A stretch of DNA of 64,000 bases from Nesterenkonia xinjiangensis. Lineage in GTDB: Bacteria > Actinomycetota > Actinomycetes > Actinomycetales > Micrococcaceae. Below, piece after piece: positions 56,002 through 64,000 of this stretch. The notes beneath the pieces were generated by a model. The model searched no databases and was not told the origin of the DNA. It saw only the letters and a program-made list of their open reading frames with translations. The translations under genes and the position numbers were made by a program. How positions within the stretch are numbered: position 1 is the stretch's first letter; every line of letters starts with the position of its first letter. Location of the stretch: assembly GCF_013410745.1 (NCBI RefSeq), contig NZ_JACCFY010000001.1:1-64000 (forward strand). Direction: 5' to 3'.

Positions 56002-56310
56002 TCAGGCCTCCTCGAGGGTGGCCTGCAGCCCGAAGTGGTGCATGGCGGTGACGTGACGCTCGACCTGTTCGCGGGTCCCGGTGGCCACCACGGCGCGACC
56101 CTGCTCGTGGACCTGCATCATCAGCTGGTGCGCCCGCTGCCGAGAGTGCCCGAAGTAGCTGCGGAACACCCAGGCGACATAGGACATCAGATTGACGGGG
56201 TCGTTCCAGACGACGACCTGATACGGACGCTGGACGTGCTGGAGCGTCGAGAACTCTGCCTCGAGATCGGTCTCCTCACGGGTGAGCGTCGACCCTTCCA
56301 CGGAGCTCAT
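56002..56310 (-). CDS. clpS: ATP-dependent Clp protease adapter ClpS
   Basis: 102 aa from ATG 56310. ClpS core YQVVVWNDPVNLMSYVAWVF, YFGHSRQRAHQLMMQVHEQGRAVVATG, REQVERHV. It delivers N-degron substrates to ClpC. No Shine-Dalgarno: a TAGAAT -10 box ends 7 nt before the ATG, indicating leaderless mRNA. Heads a seven-gene operon ending with the exonuclease gene. Confidence 0.96.
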   Translation of the reverse strand: MSSVEGSTLTREETDLEAEFSTLQHVQRPYQVVVWNDPVNLMSYVAWVFRSYFGHSRQRAHQLMMQVHEQGRAVVATGTREQVERHVTAMHHFGLQATLEEA

Positions 56311-56316
56311 GCTGGT

Positions 56317-56323
56317 TATTCTA
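56317..56323. promoter_or_regulatory. Shared bidirectional -10 element of clpS and pncB
   Basis: TATTCTA reads TATTCT on the plus strand and TAGAAT on the minus strand. It lies in a 24-bp gap between the starts of divergent clpS (56310) and pncB (56335). Transcripts would begin at or a few nt from both start codons. Confidence 0.6.
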
Positions 56324-56334
56324 CGCTGGGGGGC

Positions 56335-57687
56335 GTGACACATTCACTCCGACCGGAGGCTCGCGGCTTCTCACCGGCCGCGCCCCGCCCCTCCACCGCG
56401 CTTCTCACCGACCAGTACGAGCTGACCATGGTCCAGGCCGCCCTGCGGTCGGGGGCGGCGCATCGCCGCTGCGTGTTCGAGGTGTTCGCCCGCAGCCTGC
56501 CGGCAGGGAGGCGCTACGGGGTCGTGGCGGGCACCGGGCGGCTGCTCGAGGGCCTGGCGGACTTCCGCTTCGGGGGTCCGGAGCTGGACTTCCTGGCCGA
56601 TCACCGGATCGTCGATGACGCCACCGTGGACTTCCTGCGCGAGTACCGCTTCAGCGGGAGCATCCACGGCTATGCCGAGGGCGAGGTCTTCTTCCCGCAC
56701 TCCCCCGTGCTGCGCGTGGAGGCCAGCTTCGCGGAGGCGACCCTCCTGGAGACCTTCGTCCTCTCCGTGCTCAACCATGACTCGGCCATCGCCTCGGCTT
56801 CCTCGCGGATGACGGTGGCCGCAGGTGAGCGCCCCTGTGTGGAGATGGGATCGCGCCGCACGCAGGAGCACTCGGCGGTGGCCGCGGCACGGGCGGCGGT
56901 GATCACCGGGTTTTCGGCGACCTCGAACCTCGAGGCCGGGCGTCGTTGGGGGCTGCCCACTCTCGGCACCGCCGCGCACGCCTTCACCCTGCTCCACGAT
57001 TCCGAGGAGCAGGCTTTCGCCGCACAGGTGGAGGCGTTCGGCGCAGGCACGTCGCTCCTGGTGGACACCTACGACGTCGAGGCCGCCGTGCACCGCGCGG
57101 TCGAGATCGCCGGACCGGAGCTGGGCGCGGTGCGGCTGGACTCCGGGGACCTGATCGAGCAGGCCCATCAGGTCCGCACACTGCTGGACTCGCTGGGCAA
57201 CACCGAGACCCGGATCATCGTGACCTCGGACCTGGACGAGTACGCGATCGCACGTCTGCAGTCCGCCCCGGTGGACTCCTACGGCGTGGGCACCCAGCTG
57301 GTGACCGGCTCGGGCGCGCCGACGGCCTCGATGGTCTACAAGCTGGTCGAGCGCACCGACGACGACGGCGTCCCGGTCCCCGTTGCGAAGGCGGCGGTGG
57401 GCAAGACCAGCGTGGGCGGAGTCAAGCACCCGGTACGCACCTACGGCACCGACCATGTGGCGCAGGCCGAGGTGGTCGGCATCGGCCGGGCTCCCACCTT
57501 CGAGGCCGACGGCCACCGCGAGCTGATGGTGCCGCTGGTGGTCGACGGGGAGATCCGCGCCGAGCACACCGGCGCCGAGGGCGTGGAGCGCGCCCGCCGG
57601 CGCCACCGCGCCTCCGTGGACGAGCTTCCGGCCACTGCGACCAGCCTGCAGGACGGCGAGCCGGTGCTGCCGACGATCTTCAGCTGA
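56335..57687 (+). CDS. pncB: Nicotinate phosphoribosyltransferase
   Basis: 450 aa from GTG 56335. TDQYELTMVQAAL, ETFVLSVLNHDSAIAS, SRRTQEHSAVAAARAAVI and AVRLDSGDLIEQAH are family marks. It makes nicotinate mononucleotide in the Preiss-Handler NAD salvage path; pncA lies 1.8 kb downstream. Divergent from clpS. Its end overlaps the XRE-cupin gene by 8 bp. Confidence 0.95.
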   Translation: MTHSLRPEARGFSPAAPRPSTALLTDQYELTMVQAALRSGAAHRRCVFEVFARSLPAGRRYGVVAGTGRLLEGLADFRFGGPELDFLADHRIVDDATVDFLREYRFSGSIHGYAEGEVFFPHSPVLRVEASFAEATLLETFVLSVLNHDSAIASASSRMTVAAGERPCVEMGSRRTQEHSAVAAARAAVITGFSATSNLEAGRRWGLPTLGTAAHAFTLLHDSEEQAFAAQVEAFGAGTSLLVDTYDVEAAVHRAVEIAGPELGAVRLDSGDLIEQAHQVRTLLDSLGNTETRIIVTSDLDEYAIARLQSAPVDSYGVGTQLVTGSGAPTASMVYKLVERTDDDGVPVPVAKAAVGKTSVGGVKHPVRTYGTDHVAQAEVVGIGRAPTFEADGHRELMVPLVVDGEIRAEHTGAEGVERARRRHRASVDELPATATSLQDGEPVLPTIFS

Positions 57688-58273
57688 CCTCGGAGTCGAC
57701 GCGTCCGGCGTCCCCGCCCGTCTGTTCGGGATCGGTGTGCGGCCCCATGGCCTCCTCGCTGAAGAGGCTGATGATCTCCGCCTCCCCGGGGCCGGCCGCG
57801 CTGAACGCGTGGGGGATCAGCGTGTCGAACTCCGCGGCCTCCCCGCGGCTGAGGATGACCTCCTCCTCGCCGAGCTGCAGGCGGAGGCGGCCGGAGGTCA
57901 CATAGAACCATTCGTAGCCCCGGTGGGTGTGGAGCCGCTCATGCGGGGGCCGCTCCGCATAGGTGATCCGGAAGGCGTTGACCGGGGAACGCTCCTCGGA
58001 GAGGGGCTGGACCTCCATCCCCTCTGCGCGCCATCCGGGGCGGCTGACTCGGGGGTCGGATGCTTCGTGGACCAGCAGGTCGTCCACTGCGATGCCCAGT
58101 TCTCGGGTGAGCGGCAGCAGCAGCTCCAGACTCGCCTGCCGCTTGCCCGACTCCAGACGCGAGATCGTCGAGGTGGAGACCCCTGAGGCTCGGGCCAGCC
58201 GGTCCAGGGTCCAGCCCCGTGCCGTGCGTGCGCCACGCAGTCGGATCCCCACCTGCGCGAGTTCTCGGATCAC
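57680..58273 (-). CDS. XRE-family regulator with C-terminal cupin domain
   Basis: 197 aa from GTG 58273 (GAAGGAGGG ~9 bp upstream; a TTG at 58321 is less likely). HTH near 8-62: GIRLRGARTARGWTLDRLARASGVSTSTISRLE. The cupin domain has HTHRGYEWFYVTSGRLRLQLG and ALIPHAF-type metal-site His residues. Such regulators control amino acid or small-molecule metabolism. Probably controls the divergent oxidoreductase gene. Confidence 0.92.
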   Translation of the reverse strand: MIRELAQVGIRLRGARTARGWTLDRLARASGVSTSTISRLESGKRQASLELLLPLTRELGIAVDDLLVHEASDPRVSRPGWRAEGMEVQPLSEERSPVNAFRITYAERPPHERLHTHRGYEWFYVTSGRLRLQLGEEEVILSRGEAAEFDTLIPHAFSAAGPGEAEIISLFSEEAMGPHTDPEQTGGDAGRVDSEVS

Positions 58274-58380
58274 GGTGCCTCGCCCTCCTTCGACGCGTGC
58301 GGATGCTTCCAGCCTCCCCAATTATTGCCAATTCTGCAAGATCGCTTTCTGTGAACCGTTCGCAGGAGGAGGATGGGAGC

Positions 58381-59397
58381 ATGAACTCCACTCCTCCCCC
58401 CTCCTCCCGTCACACTGTCAGCGCCTCCGACCCTCGCCCTGAGTCAGGCGAGCTCTACGACGCAGTAGTCATCGGTGCGGGGCCGGCCGGCCTCAGCGCC
58501 GCCGTCGCCCTGGGCCGCGCCCGCCGTCGGGTGCTGATCATCGACGCCGGCTCACCCCGGAACCGGGCCGCCTCGCACCTGCACACGGTGCTGGGTCACG
58601 AGGGCCTGGATCCCGCCGAGCTGCTGCGCACCGGTCGCCAGGAGGCGCTCAGCTATGGAGCGGACCTCGTGCCCGGCGTCGTCGCCCGGGTCTCCGAAGC
58701 CTCCGTGGAGAGCGGGCCGGTCACTCTGACGGTCACCCTCGAGGACGGAAGCCAGGTCCTCGGCCGTGCGGTGATCGCCGCCGGCGGGCTCACCGACGAG
58801 CTGCCCGACGTGCCTGGGCTCGCCGAGCACTGGGGGTCCTCTGTGCTGCACTGCCCCTACTGCCATGGCTGGGAGGTCCGCGACAAGCGCCTGGGCGTGC
58901 TCGCCGCCGGGCCGATGGCCCTGCATCAGGCCGAGCTGCTGCGCCAGTGGACAGATCGGCTGACCTTCTTCAGCGCCGGCGCCGAGCCTCTCTCCGAGGA
59001 GACCACACGACGGCTCCGTGCCCGGAGCGTGGCCATCGAGCCTGCCGTCGTCACAGCGGTCCACGGCGAGGGCGGCGCGGTGACCGCCGTCGCGCTGGCC
59101 GACGGGCGCGAGGTGCCCGTGGACGCGATCTTCACCGCTGGCGCCCTGCGACCGCACGACGCACCCCTGGAGGAGCTCGGACTCGCACGCAGCGCCACCC
59201 CGATGGGTGAGTTCCTGTCCGTGGACCGCACCGGGCGCACCAGCCACCCGCGGGTCTGGGCCGTGGGCAACATCTCCGATCCCGCCGCCAACGTGGTGAT
59301 GTCGATGAGTGCAGGGACCTTCGCCGGAGCCACGGCGAACATGACTCTGGTCAGCGAGGACTTCGACCTCGCGGAGTCGATCTCCATCCCCGGCTGA
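58381..59397 (+). CDS. NAD(P)/FAD-dependent oxidoreductase, thioredoxin reductase-like
   Basis: 338 aa from ATG 58381 (AGGAGG upstream). FAD motif VVIGAGPAGLSAAVALGRA, a CPYC pair in HCPYCHGWE, and C-terminal WAVGNISDPAANVVMSM. The family includes thioredoxin reductase-like flavoproteins often placed next to XRE-cupin regulators. No thioredoxin gene is adjacent, so the electron acceptor is unknown. Confidence 0.9.
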   Translation: MNSTPPPSSRHTVSASDPRPESGELYDAVVIGAGPAGLSAAVALGRARRRVLIIDAGSPRNRAASHLHTVLGHEGLDPAELLRTGRQEALSYGADLVPGVVARVSEASVESGPVTLTVTLEDGSQVLGRAVIAAGGLTDELPDVPGLAEHWGSSVLHCPYCHGWEVRDKRLGVLAAGPMALHQAELLRQWTDRLTFFSAGAEPLSEETTRRLRARSVAIEPAVVTAVHGEGGAVTAVALADGREVPVDAIFTAGALRPHDAPLEELGLARSATPMGEFLSVDRTGRTSHPRVWAVGNISDPAANVVMSMSAGTFAGATANMTLVSEDFDLAESISIPG

Positions 59398-59424
59398 GCA
59401 CGCCAGGGACTCTCCTGCACGCTG

Positions 59425-59448
59425 CTGCACCGCCGGCCTTCGGTGCAG
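59425..59448. terminator. Hairpin between the flavoprotein gene and pncA
   Basis: 8-bp stem (59425-59432 with 59441-59448) with an 8-nt loop; a weak terminator candidate, 28 bp beyond the stop at 59397. Confidence 0.45.
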
Positions 59449-59500
59449 TAGCGTGGGGGCACGTGGAGGACCCCACGCGCGCCGTTGAAGGAGGAGATCC

Positions 59501-60145
59501 ATGGCCGAGGCCCTGATCATCGTCGACGTCCAGCACGACTTCTGCGAAGGCGGCACGCTCGCCGTGCAGGGCGGAGCCCATGTGGCGGGCGAGATCAGCG
59601 AGTTCTTGGAGGAGGCCCACGCGGACTTCGACGCCGTCGTCGCCACCCAGGACTGGCACATCGACCCCGGCGCCCACTTCGCCGAGAACCCCGACTTCCG
59701 CACCAGTTGGCCCGTGCACTGTGTGGCGGGCACCCCGGGGGCGGACCTCCACGAGGACTTGGACACCGACCACATCCAGACCCGCTTCCTCAAGGGGCAA
59801 TACTCCGACGGATACTCCGGGTTCGAGGGCATGGTCGGAGACCCCGAGCGGGTGGGCACCCTCGAGGGCGAGAACGGCACCAAGGTGACCGCCGGCGACG
59901 CGGTCGCCGAGGAATCCCTGGACCTGCACGCCTGGCTCACCGATCAGGAGATCGACACGGTGACGATCGTCGGACTGGCCACCGATCATTGTGTGCGGGC
60001 CACCGTGCTCGACGCCGTGGAGAACGGCTACCGGGTGCGCGTCATCCGCGAGCTGACCGCCGGAGTCGATGCCGCACGCTCCGCCGAGACCTGGGAGGAG
60101 TTCGCCGAGGCTGAGGTCGAGGTACTCAGCCTCGAGGATCTCTGA
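59501..60145 (+). CDS. pncA: Nicotinamidase (isochorismatase-like hydrolase)
   Basis: 214 aa. Catalytic Asp in LIIVDVQHDFCEGGTL, metal-site ATQDWHIDPGAHF, active Lys near TRFLKGQYSD and Cys in GLATDHCVRATVLDA. Converts nicotinamide to nicotinate, which PncB then uses. AAGGAGGAG precedes the ATG. Confidence 0.95.
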   Translation: MAEALIIVDVQHDFCEGGTLAVQGGAHVAGEISEFLEEAHADFDAVVATQDWHIDPGAHFAENPDFRTSWPVHCVAGTPGADLHEDLDTDHIQTRFLKGQYSDGYSGFEGMVGDPERVGTLEGENGTKVTAGDAVAEESLDLHAWLTDQEIDTVTIVGLATDHCVRATVLDAVENGYRVRVIRELTAGVDAARSAETWEEFAEAEVEVLSLEDL

Positions 60146-60181
60146 GCCGACGCGCCGCGGAAGCTCCGAACCGCGCCGGAC

Positions 60182-61981
60182 TCACTTCCGGCCCACGAAC
60201 CAGTTCTGCAGCTTCTTGAGCCGGGCCTCCAGCTGCGCCTGCGTGGCCTGTCCGACCTGCGGACCGCCGCAGGCCTCGCGCAGCTTGTTGTGGACCGTGC
60301 CCTGGTGCATCCCGGTCTTCGCCGAATAGGCCGAGACCGAGGTGTTCAGCTGGCCGCGAATCTTCTTCAGCTGCCGGTGGTCCACCACGTCGGCGGGCCG
60401 TTCCTGAGCGACCTCCGGGCGGCGCTTCAGCTGCTGGGCCTGGTGCTGCTTGAGCAGCGTGGACACCTGGTCCGGCTCCAGCAGGCCGGGGATCCCCAGA
60501 AAGTCCATCTCCTCCTCGGAGCCCACTGCTCCCCCGAGTCCGAACTCGTCACCGTCGAAGAGGACCTTGTCGAAGGAGGCATTCGAGTGCAGGGCCGCGA
60601 ACTTGCCCTTGGTGAGCTCCTCGGAGGCACGGTCCTCCTGCTCCGCCTCGTCCAGGAGATCCTGCTCCGGGATCTCGGATTCCTCGCCGGTCTGCGGGAC
60701 CTCCAGGGCGTGGTCACGCTCCTCCTCCATCTCATTGGCCAGGGCGGTCAGCACCGGCACCGAAGGCAGGAAGACACTGGCGACCTCGTTGGCGTTGCGG
60801 CGCCGCACGAAGCGCCCGATCGCCTGAGCGAAGAACAACGGAGTCGACGTCGAGGTCGCATACACGCCCACGCACAGCCGTGGGACGTCCACGCCCTCGG
60901 AGACCATCCGCACCGCCACCATCCACATCCGGGACCCGTCCTCGGAGAAGTCCTCGATGCGCTGCGACGCCTCCTTGTCGTCGGAGAGCACGATGGTGGT
61001 CTTCTGCCCGGTCAGGCGGTCCAGCTGCGCGGCGTAGGCCCGCGCGCTCTCATGGTCGGTGGCGATGACCAGGCCGCCGGCGTCCTCCACTCTCTCCCGG
61101 ACGTTGAGCAGCCGCTTGTGCGCGGCCGAGAGGACCGAGGGGATCCACTCGCCCTCCGGATTCAGCGCGGTGCGCCAGGCATGATTGGTGATGTCCTTGG
61201 TGGCGGCCGCGCCGAGCTGCGCCTCCATCTCCTCTCCGGAGGAGGTGCGCCAGCGCATGTTCCCCGAATAGGCCATGAAGACCACCGGGCGGACGACCTT
61301 GTCCTTCAGCGCCGGGCCGTAGCCGTAGGAGTAGTCGGACTGCGAGCGTCGTACACCGTCGGCGTCCTCGGTGTAGTCCACGAACGGGATCGGAGAGGTG
61401 TCGGAGCGGAACGGTGTGCCGGTCAGCGCCAGGCGGCGCGTCGCCGGGGTGAACGCCTCACGGATGCCGTCACCCCAGGAGAGCGCGTCGCCTGCGTGGT
61501 GGATCTCGTCGAGGATCACCAGAGTGCGTCCGGCCTCGGTCTTGTTCCGGTGCAGCGCCGGCTTGTTCGCCACCTGGGCGTAGGTGACCGCGACGCCGAT
61601 GAACTGCCGGCCATGACGGCCGTCGGAGTTCTTGAAGTTGGGGTCGATCGCCAGACCGATGCGGGAGGCCGCGTCGGCCCACTGCCGCTTGAGGTGCTCG
61701 GTGGGTGCCACCACGCAGATGCGGTTGATCTCGCCTGAGTCCACCAGCAGCTTCGCCACGCGCAGGGCGAAGGTGGTCTTTCCCGCACCGGGCGTCGCCA
61801 CGGCCATGAAGTCCTTGGGCGACCTGCGGATGTAGAGATCCAGCGCCTCCTGCTGCCACTGCCGCAGCTTCGGGGCGGTGCCACGAGCGGCTCGGTGCGG
61901 ATACACCGGTGGCATCGAGGCTCCGACGTCGGTGCCGACGTCGAACAGCGACTCCGTCTGAACGCCTGAGGAATCAGTCAC
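60182..61981 (-). CDS. DEAD/DEAH box helicase (superfamily 2)
   Basis: 599 aa from GTG 61981 (start moderately sure). Motif I ATPGAGKTTFAL, II LVILDEIHHAGD (DEIH), III ALTGTPFRSD, VI in FFAQAIGRFVRRRN. The C-terminal ~130 residues are helical and end with a possible DNA-binding part. A conserved actinobacterial helicase next to a DUF3039 gene on the same strand. Substrate (DNA or RNA) unknown. Confidence 0.9.
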   Translation of the reverse strand: MTDSSGVQTESLFDVGTDVGASMPPVYPHRAARGTAPKLRQWQQEALDLYIRRSPKDFMAVATPGAGKTTFALRVAKLLVDSGEINRICVVAPTEHLKRQWADAASRIGLAIDPNFKNSDGRHGRQFIGVAVTYAQVANKPALHRNKTEAGRTLVILDEIHHAGDALSWGDGIREAFTPATRRLALTGTPFRSDTSPIPFVDYTEDADGVRRSQSDYSYGYGPALKDKVVRPVVFMAYSGNMRWRTSSGEEMEAQLGAAATKDITNHAWRTALNPEGEWIPSVLSAAHKRLLNVRERVEDAGGLVIATDHESARAYAAQLDRLTGQKTTIVLSDDKEASQRIEDFSEDGSRMWMVAVRMVSEGVDVPRLCVGVYATSTSTPLFFAQAIGRFVRRRNANEVASVFLPSVPVLTALANEMEEERDHALEVPQTGEESEIPEQDLLDEAEQEDRASEELTKGKFAALHSNASFDKVLFDGDEFGLGGAVGSEEEMDFLGIPGLLEPDQVSTLLKQHQAQQLKRRPEVAQERPADVVDHRQLKKIRGQLNTSVSAYSAKTGMHQGTVHNKLREACGGPQVGQATQAQLEARLKKLQNWFVGRK

Positions 61982-62137
61982 AGCTGTGCATGCACCCTTG
62001 AAGGTCGAGGTCCGGTGGTCTGGTTCCGCCCACGCCGGGTCTGCCGCGGGCTCAGGGAACGGCCCCCGCACAGGCAGGGGCCGGGCTGAGGCCAGAGATG
62101 CTCACGCGGCGGAGGGGCCCGCCGTCGTCAGGATGGG

Positions 62138-62539
62138 TCAGCGGTTGCGTCCGAAGCCGAAGAAGCCGCCGCCGCGGCCGGCTGAGCCGCCGTCACCGTC
62201 GCCACCCTGGATGCCCTCGTAGATCTCCTGGCACTCGGGGCAGACCGGAAACTTCTTCGGATCACGGGAGGGGATCCAGACCTTGCCGCACAGGGCGACG
62301 ACCGCGCCCCCCTCGAGAGCCGACTCCATGATCCTGTCCTTCTTCACATAGTGCGAGAAGCGCTCATGGTCGCCCGGCTCGGACAGCTGCTCCTGGTGCT
62401 CACGCTCGATCGTGGTCGCCCCGCCCGGGGACGGTGCGGAGGCCGGATCTGCCGTGTGCATGCCGGAGGATGCCACGGTGGGCACGGACGGGAGGTCCTG
62501 CGCGCCGGGCAGGCGGACGCTGTGCTGGTGAACCATCAT
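62138..62539 (-). CDS. DUF3039 domain-containing protein
   Basis: 133 aa from ATG 62539. The conserved core HERFSHYVKKDRIMESALEGG, VVALCGKVW, KFPVCPECQEIYEG contains a Cys set likely to bind metal. The C-terminal tail is Gly-rich (GGDGDGGSAGRGGGFFGFGRNR). A TAGAAT -10 box ends 7 nt before this ATG, making it leaderless and favouring it over the ATG at 62548. It lies just before the helicase gene. Confidence 0.88.
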   Translation of the reverse strand: MMVHQHSVRLPGAQDLPSVPTVASSGMHTADPASAPSPGGATTIEREHQEQLSEPGDHERFSHYVKKDRIMESALEGGAVVALCGKVWIPSRDPKKFPVCPECQEIYEGIQGGDGDGGSAGRGGGFFGFGRNR

Positions 62540-62546
62540 GGACGTC

Positions 62547-62552
62547 ATTCTA
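62547..62552 (-). promoter_or_regulatory. -10 box of the leaderless DUF3039 gene
   Basis: Minus-strand TAGAAT (62552-62547), 7 nt before ATG 62539, preceded at 17 bp by TGACTG. Confidence 0.55.
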
Positions 62553-62651
62553 CCGCTCCATCCCTGACACAGTCATCGCGACGCCACACGGCCGGGATGC
62601 TGATCCATCCCCAGCGACCCTCTCTCCTCCCCGCGCCCGGCACCACGGGGC

Positions 62652-64000
62652 TCAGGCGTGGGCCCGGACCTGCTGGAACAGCTCGGGCTGGCTGCGGTCG
62701 TAGATGCGGGCGCCCAGGACCAGCCCCGCGATGAGCAGCGCCGCACCCTTGAGCACGGCCAGGATCCCCGTCAGCACCCCGATCCAGGCGATGTCGACGA
62801 CCAGCCAGACGATCCAGCCGGCGAGCTCCGGGATCATCAGCACGACGATGGCCAGCATGGAGAGCAGCTGGACGGCCATCACCCGCCCCATCGCACCCTG
62901 CGGCTGCTTGAAAGGGCTCTCCCCGGGCCTGGGCACCGGATACGTGAACCGGGCGGAGACGACCAGCGAGACGCCGACCGCGGTGAACAGGGCGCCCAGG
63001 CTCAGCCCTGTGGTGAGCAGCACCTGCATGGCGGCCCCGGCGATGAGGGCGGGGATCACCGCGGCCACCAGGGTCGCCGGCAGCGCGAACAACAGCAGCG
63101 CGAAGGCTCTGCCGAATCGATCATCGATGCCGCGGACCCCTGACGTCACGTGCAGACTGAAGGCCGTGTGGTCATAGGCCACATCCGCAGAGATGGCGAA
63201 GCCCAAAGTGAAGGCCAAGAAGGGACCGAGGGCATAGAGGAAGCCGGTCTGTCCGGTCTGCAGGTGCATCACAGTCACGAGGATCACCAGGCCGGGCACG
63301 ACCACGAGCGAGCCGCCGTACCGGGGGTCCTTCAGCCAATAGGTCAGGGCACGGGCCGCCACCGCGGCCCACGGGCGATCCGGCAGGAGGGCGAACAGCC
63401 CCAGGCGACCCTGCTGGGCGGCTCCGCGGCGGACTGTGGCCGAGCCGGGGCGCTCCGTGATCTTGACCAGACCGGCGCGGATGACCAGCACGGCCGCACC
63501 GGCGGTCCCGGCGAGGATGAGCAGGTGGATCAGGAAGCCTCCCCAGTCGCCGGCCGCGACGTCCCCGGGCAGCGCGGTCCCCGCGCCCAGCGGGGTGTAG
63601 GAGATGACTCGGGTGACCGTCGGCAGCGCCTCGGCGAGGCTGCCGAAGGCATCCTGCAGGAGCGTGGACGCCGGCCAGATGAGGATCGCCAGGCCCAGCC
63701 CGGTGACCGCCATCAGATCACGGAAGCGGCGTCCGTCCAGCCAGGCGCTGGCCGTCGTGGTGACCGCTTGGCTGACCAGCGAGAAGGTCACCAGCAGTAT
63801 CGGAGCGCTGGCCGCGGCAGTGATCATGGCCGCCGGCTCGGCGCGCCAGTAGAGCACGTGGCCGAGCAGCCACACCACCGTGAGCAGGGCTCCGAGGGAC
63901 AGCAGGCCACACAGCACCAGGCCCGTGACCAGGGACCGTCGAGGCACCGCTGTGGTCACGAAATGTCGGGGGTCCATCAGACTGTCACGACCGGTGAGGA
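62652..64000 (-). CDS. Multi-pass membrane protein, probably an ABC-2-type permease, N-terminus beyond the window
   Basis: About 449 residues visible; the frame is open to the right edge, so the true start lies outside. An internal ATG at 63977 is only one possible start. At least 10 TM segments, with soluble loops around ITERPGSATVRRGAAQQGRL and VTSGVRGIDDRFGRAF. It resembles the permease of large actinobacterial ABC-2 transporters, whose ATPase gene would be outside. Assignment is tentative. Confidence 0.65.
   Translation of the reverse strand, partial: LTGRDSLMDPRHFVTTAVPRRSLVTGLVLCGLLSLGALLTVVWLLGHVLYWRAEPAAMITAAASAPILLVTFSLVSQAVTTTASAWLDGRRFRDLMAVTGLGLAILIWPASTLLQDAFGSLAEALPTVTRVISYTPLGAGTALPGDVAAGDWGGFLIHLLILAGTAGAAVLVIRAGLVKITERPGSATVRRGAAQQGRLGLFALLPDRPWAAVAARALTYWLKDPRYGGSLVVVPGLVILVTVMHLQTGQTGFLYALGPFLAFTLGFAISADVAYDHTAFSLHVTSGVRGIDDRFGRAFALLLFALPATLVAAVIPALIAGAAMQVLLTTGLSLGALFTAVGVSLVVSARFTYPVPRPGESPFKQPQGAMGRVMAVQLLSMLAIVVLMIPELAGWIVWLVVDIAWIGVLTGILAVLKGAALLIAGLVLGARIYDRSQPELFQQVRAHA

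Overview
The window is chromosomal DNA of a high-GC actinobacterium, most likely order Micrococcales and probably near Micrococcaceae/Nesterenkonia. That placement is inferred from gene order and codon use, not from a database search. Supporting gene orders are gcvH-garA-ftsR-bifunctional nuclease-merR (as at Rv1826-Rv1830 of Mycobacterium), tig-clpP1-clpP2-clpX, clpS-DUF2017-murI-MBL-rph-rdgB, sbcDC, and a trehalose-type LpqY-SugABC transporter. No phage, insertion sequence or CRISPR array was seen.

Layout. (1) 1-5.8 kb: a flavoenzyme operon (FAD/Fe-S oxidase, GMC oxidoreductase, gluconate-dehydrogenase-subunit-3-like protein) facing an IclR regulator, then an SDR and a small monooxygenase. 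Two near-identical 19-bp palindromes mark a likely IclR regulon. (2) 5.8-10.7 kb: a sodium:solute symporter plus small partner, divergent from a class III CoA-transferase, an HMG-CoA-lyase-like enzyme and a GntR regulator, with two GTATAC operators between them. (3) 10.8-15.2 kb: orphan ParA and the conserved gcvH-to-merR block, converging on a 34-bp perfect inverted repeat. (4) 15.2-18.8 kb: NarL-type two-component system divergent from an ABC-2 exporter. (5) 18.8-26.6 kb: ROK regulator, GH13 alpha-glucosidase and a complete LpqY-SugABC-like importer. (6) 26.9-31.7 kb: Clp protease/trigger factor block and tRNA-Pro. (7) 31.9-38.8 kb: AbgT transporter, DUF1540 protein, proteins of unknown function, a wrecked ku/ligD end-joining locus, TM2-like protein, tRNA-Lys, Bcp, tRNA-Leu. 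(8) 38-45.5 kb: EamA/LysR pair, peptide-type binding protein, Mqo, hydrolase, MFS protein. (9) 45.6-52.1 kb: SbcCD and an ADP-ribosylglycohydrolase-like protein. (10) 52-62.5 kb: a seven-gene clpS operon, NAD salvage genes pncB and pncA, XRE-cupin regulator, pyridine-nucleotide oxidoreductase, DEAH helicase and DUF3039 protein; a partial membrane protein closes the window.

The most unusual observation is at 35.2-35.8 kb. The C-terminal end of LigD (minus strand, frameshifted) and internal pieces of Ku (plus strand) are joined back to back, as if one deletion removed the shared promoter and the 5' halves of both genes. Other points of interest are a lyase whose catalytic-cysteine loop is rewritten, an ADP-ribosylglycohydrolase-like protein without its metal-binding motifs, a clpS/pncB bidirectional promoter with one shared -10 element, and a recurrent leaderless-promoter signature.

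All calls come from reading translations and DNA by eye; no alignment or folding program was run.
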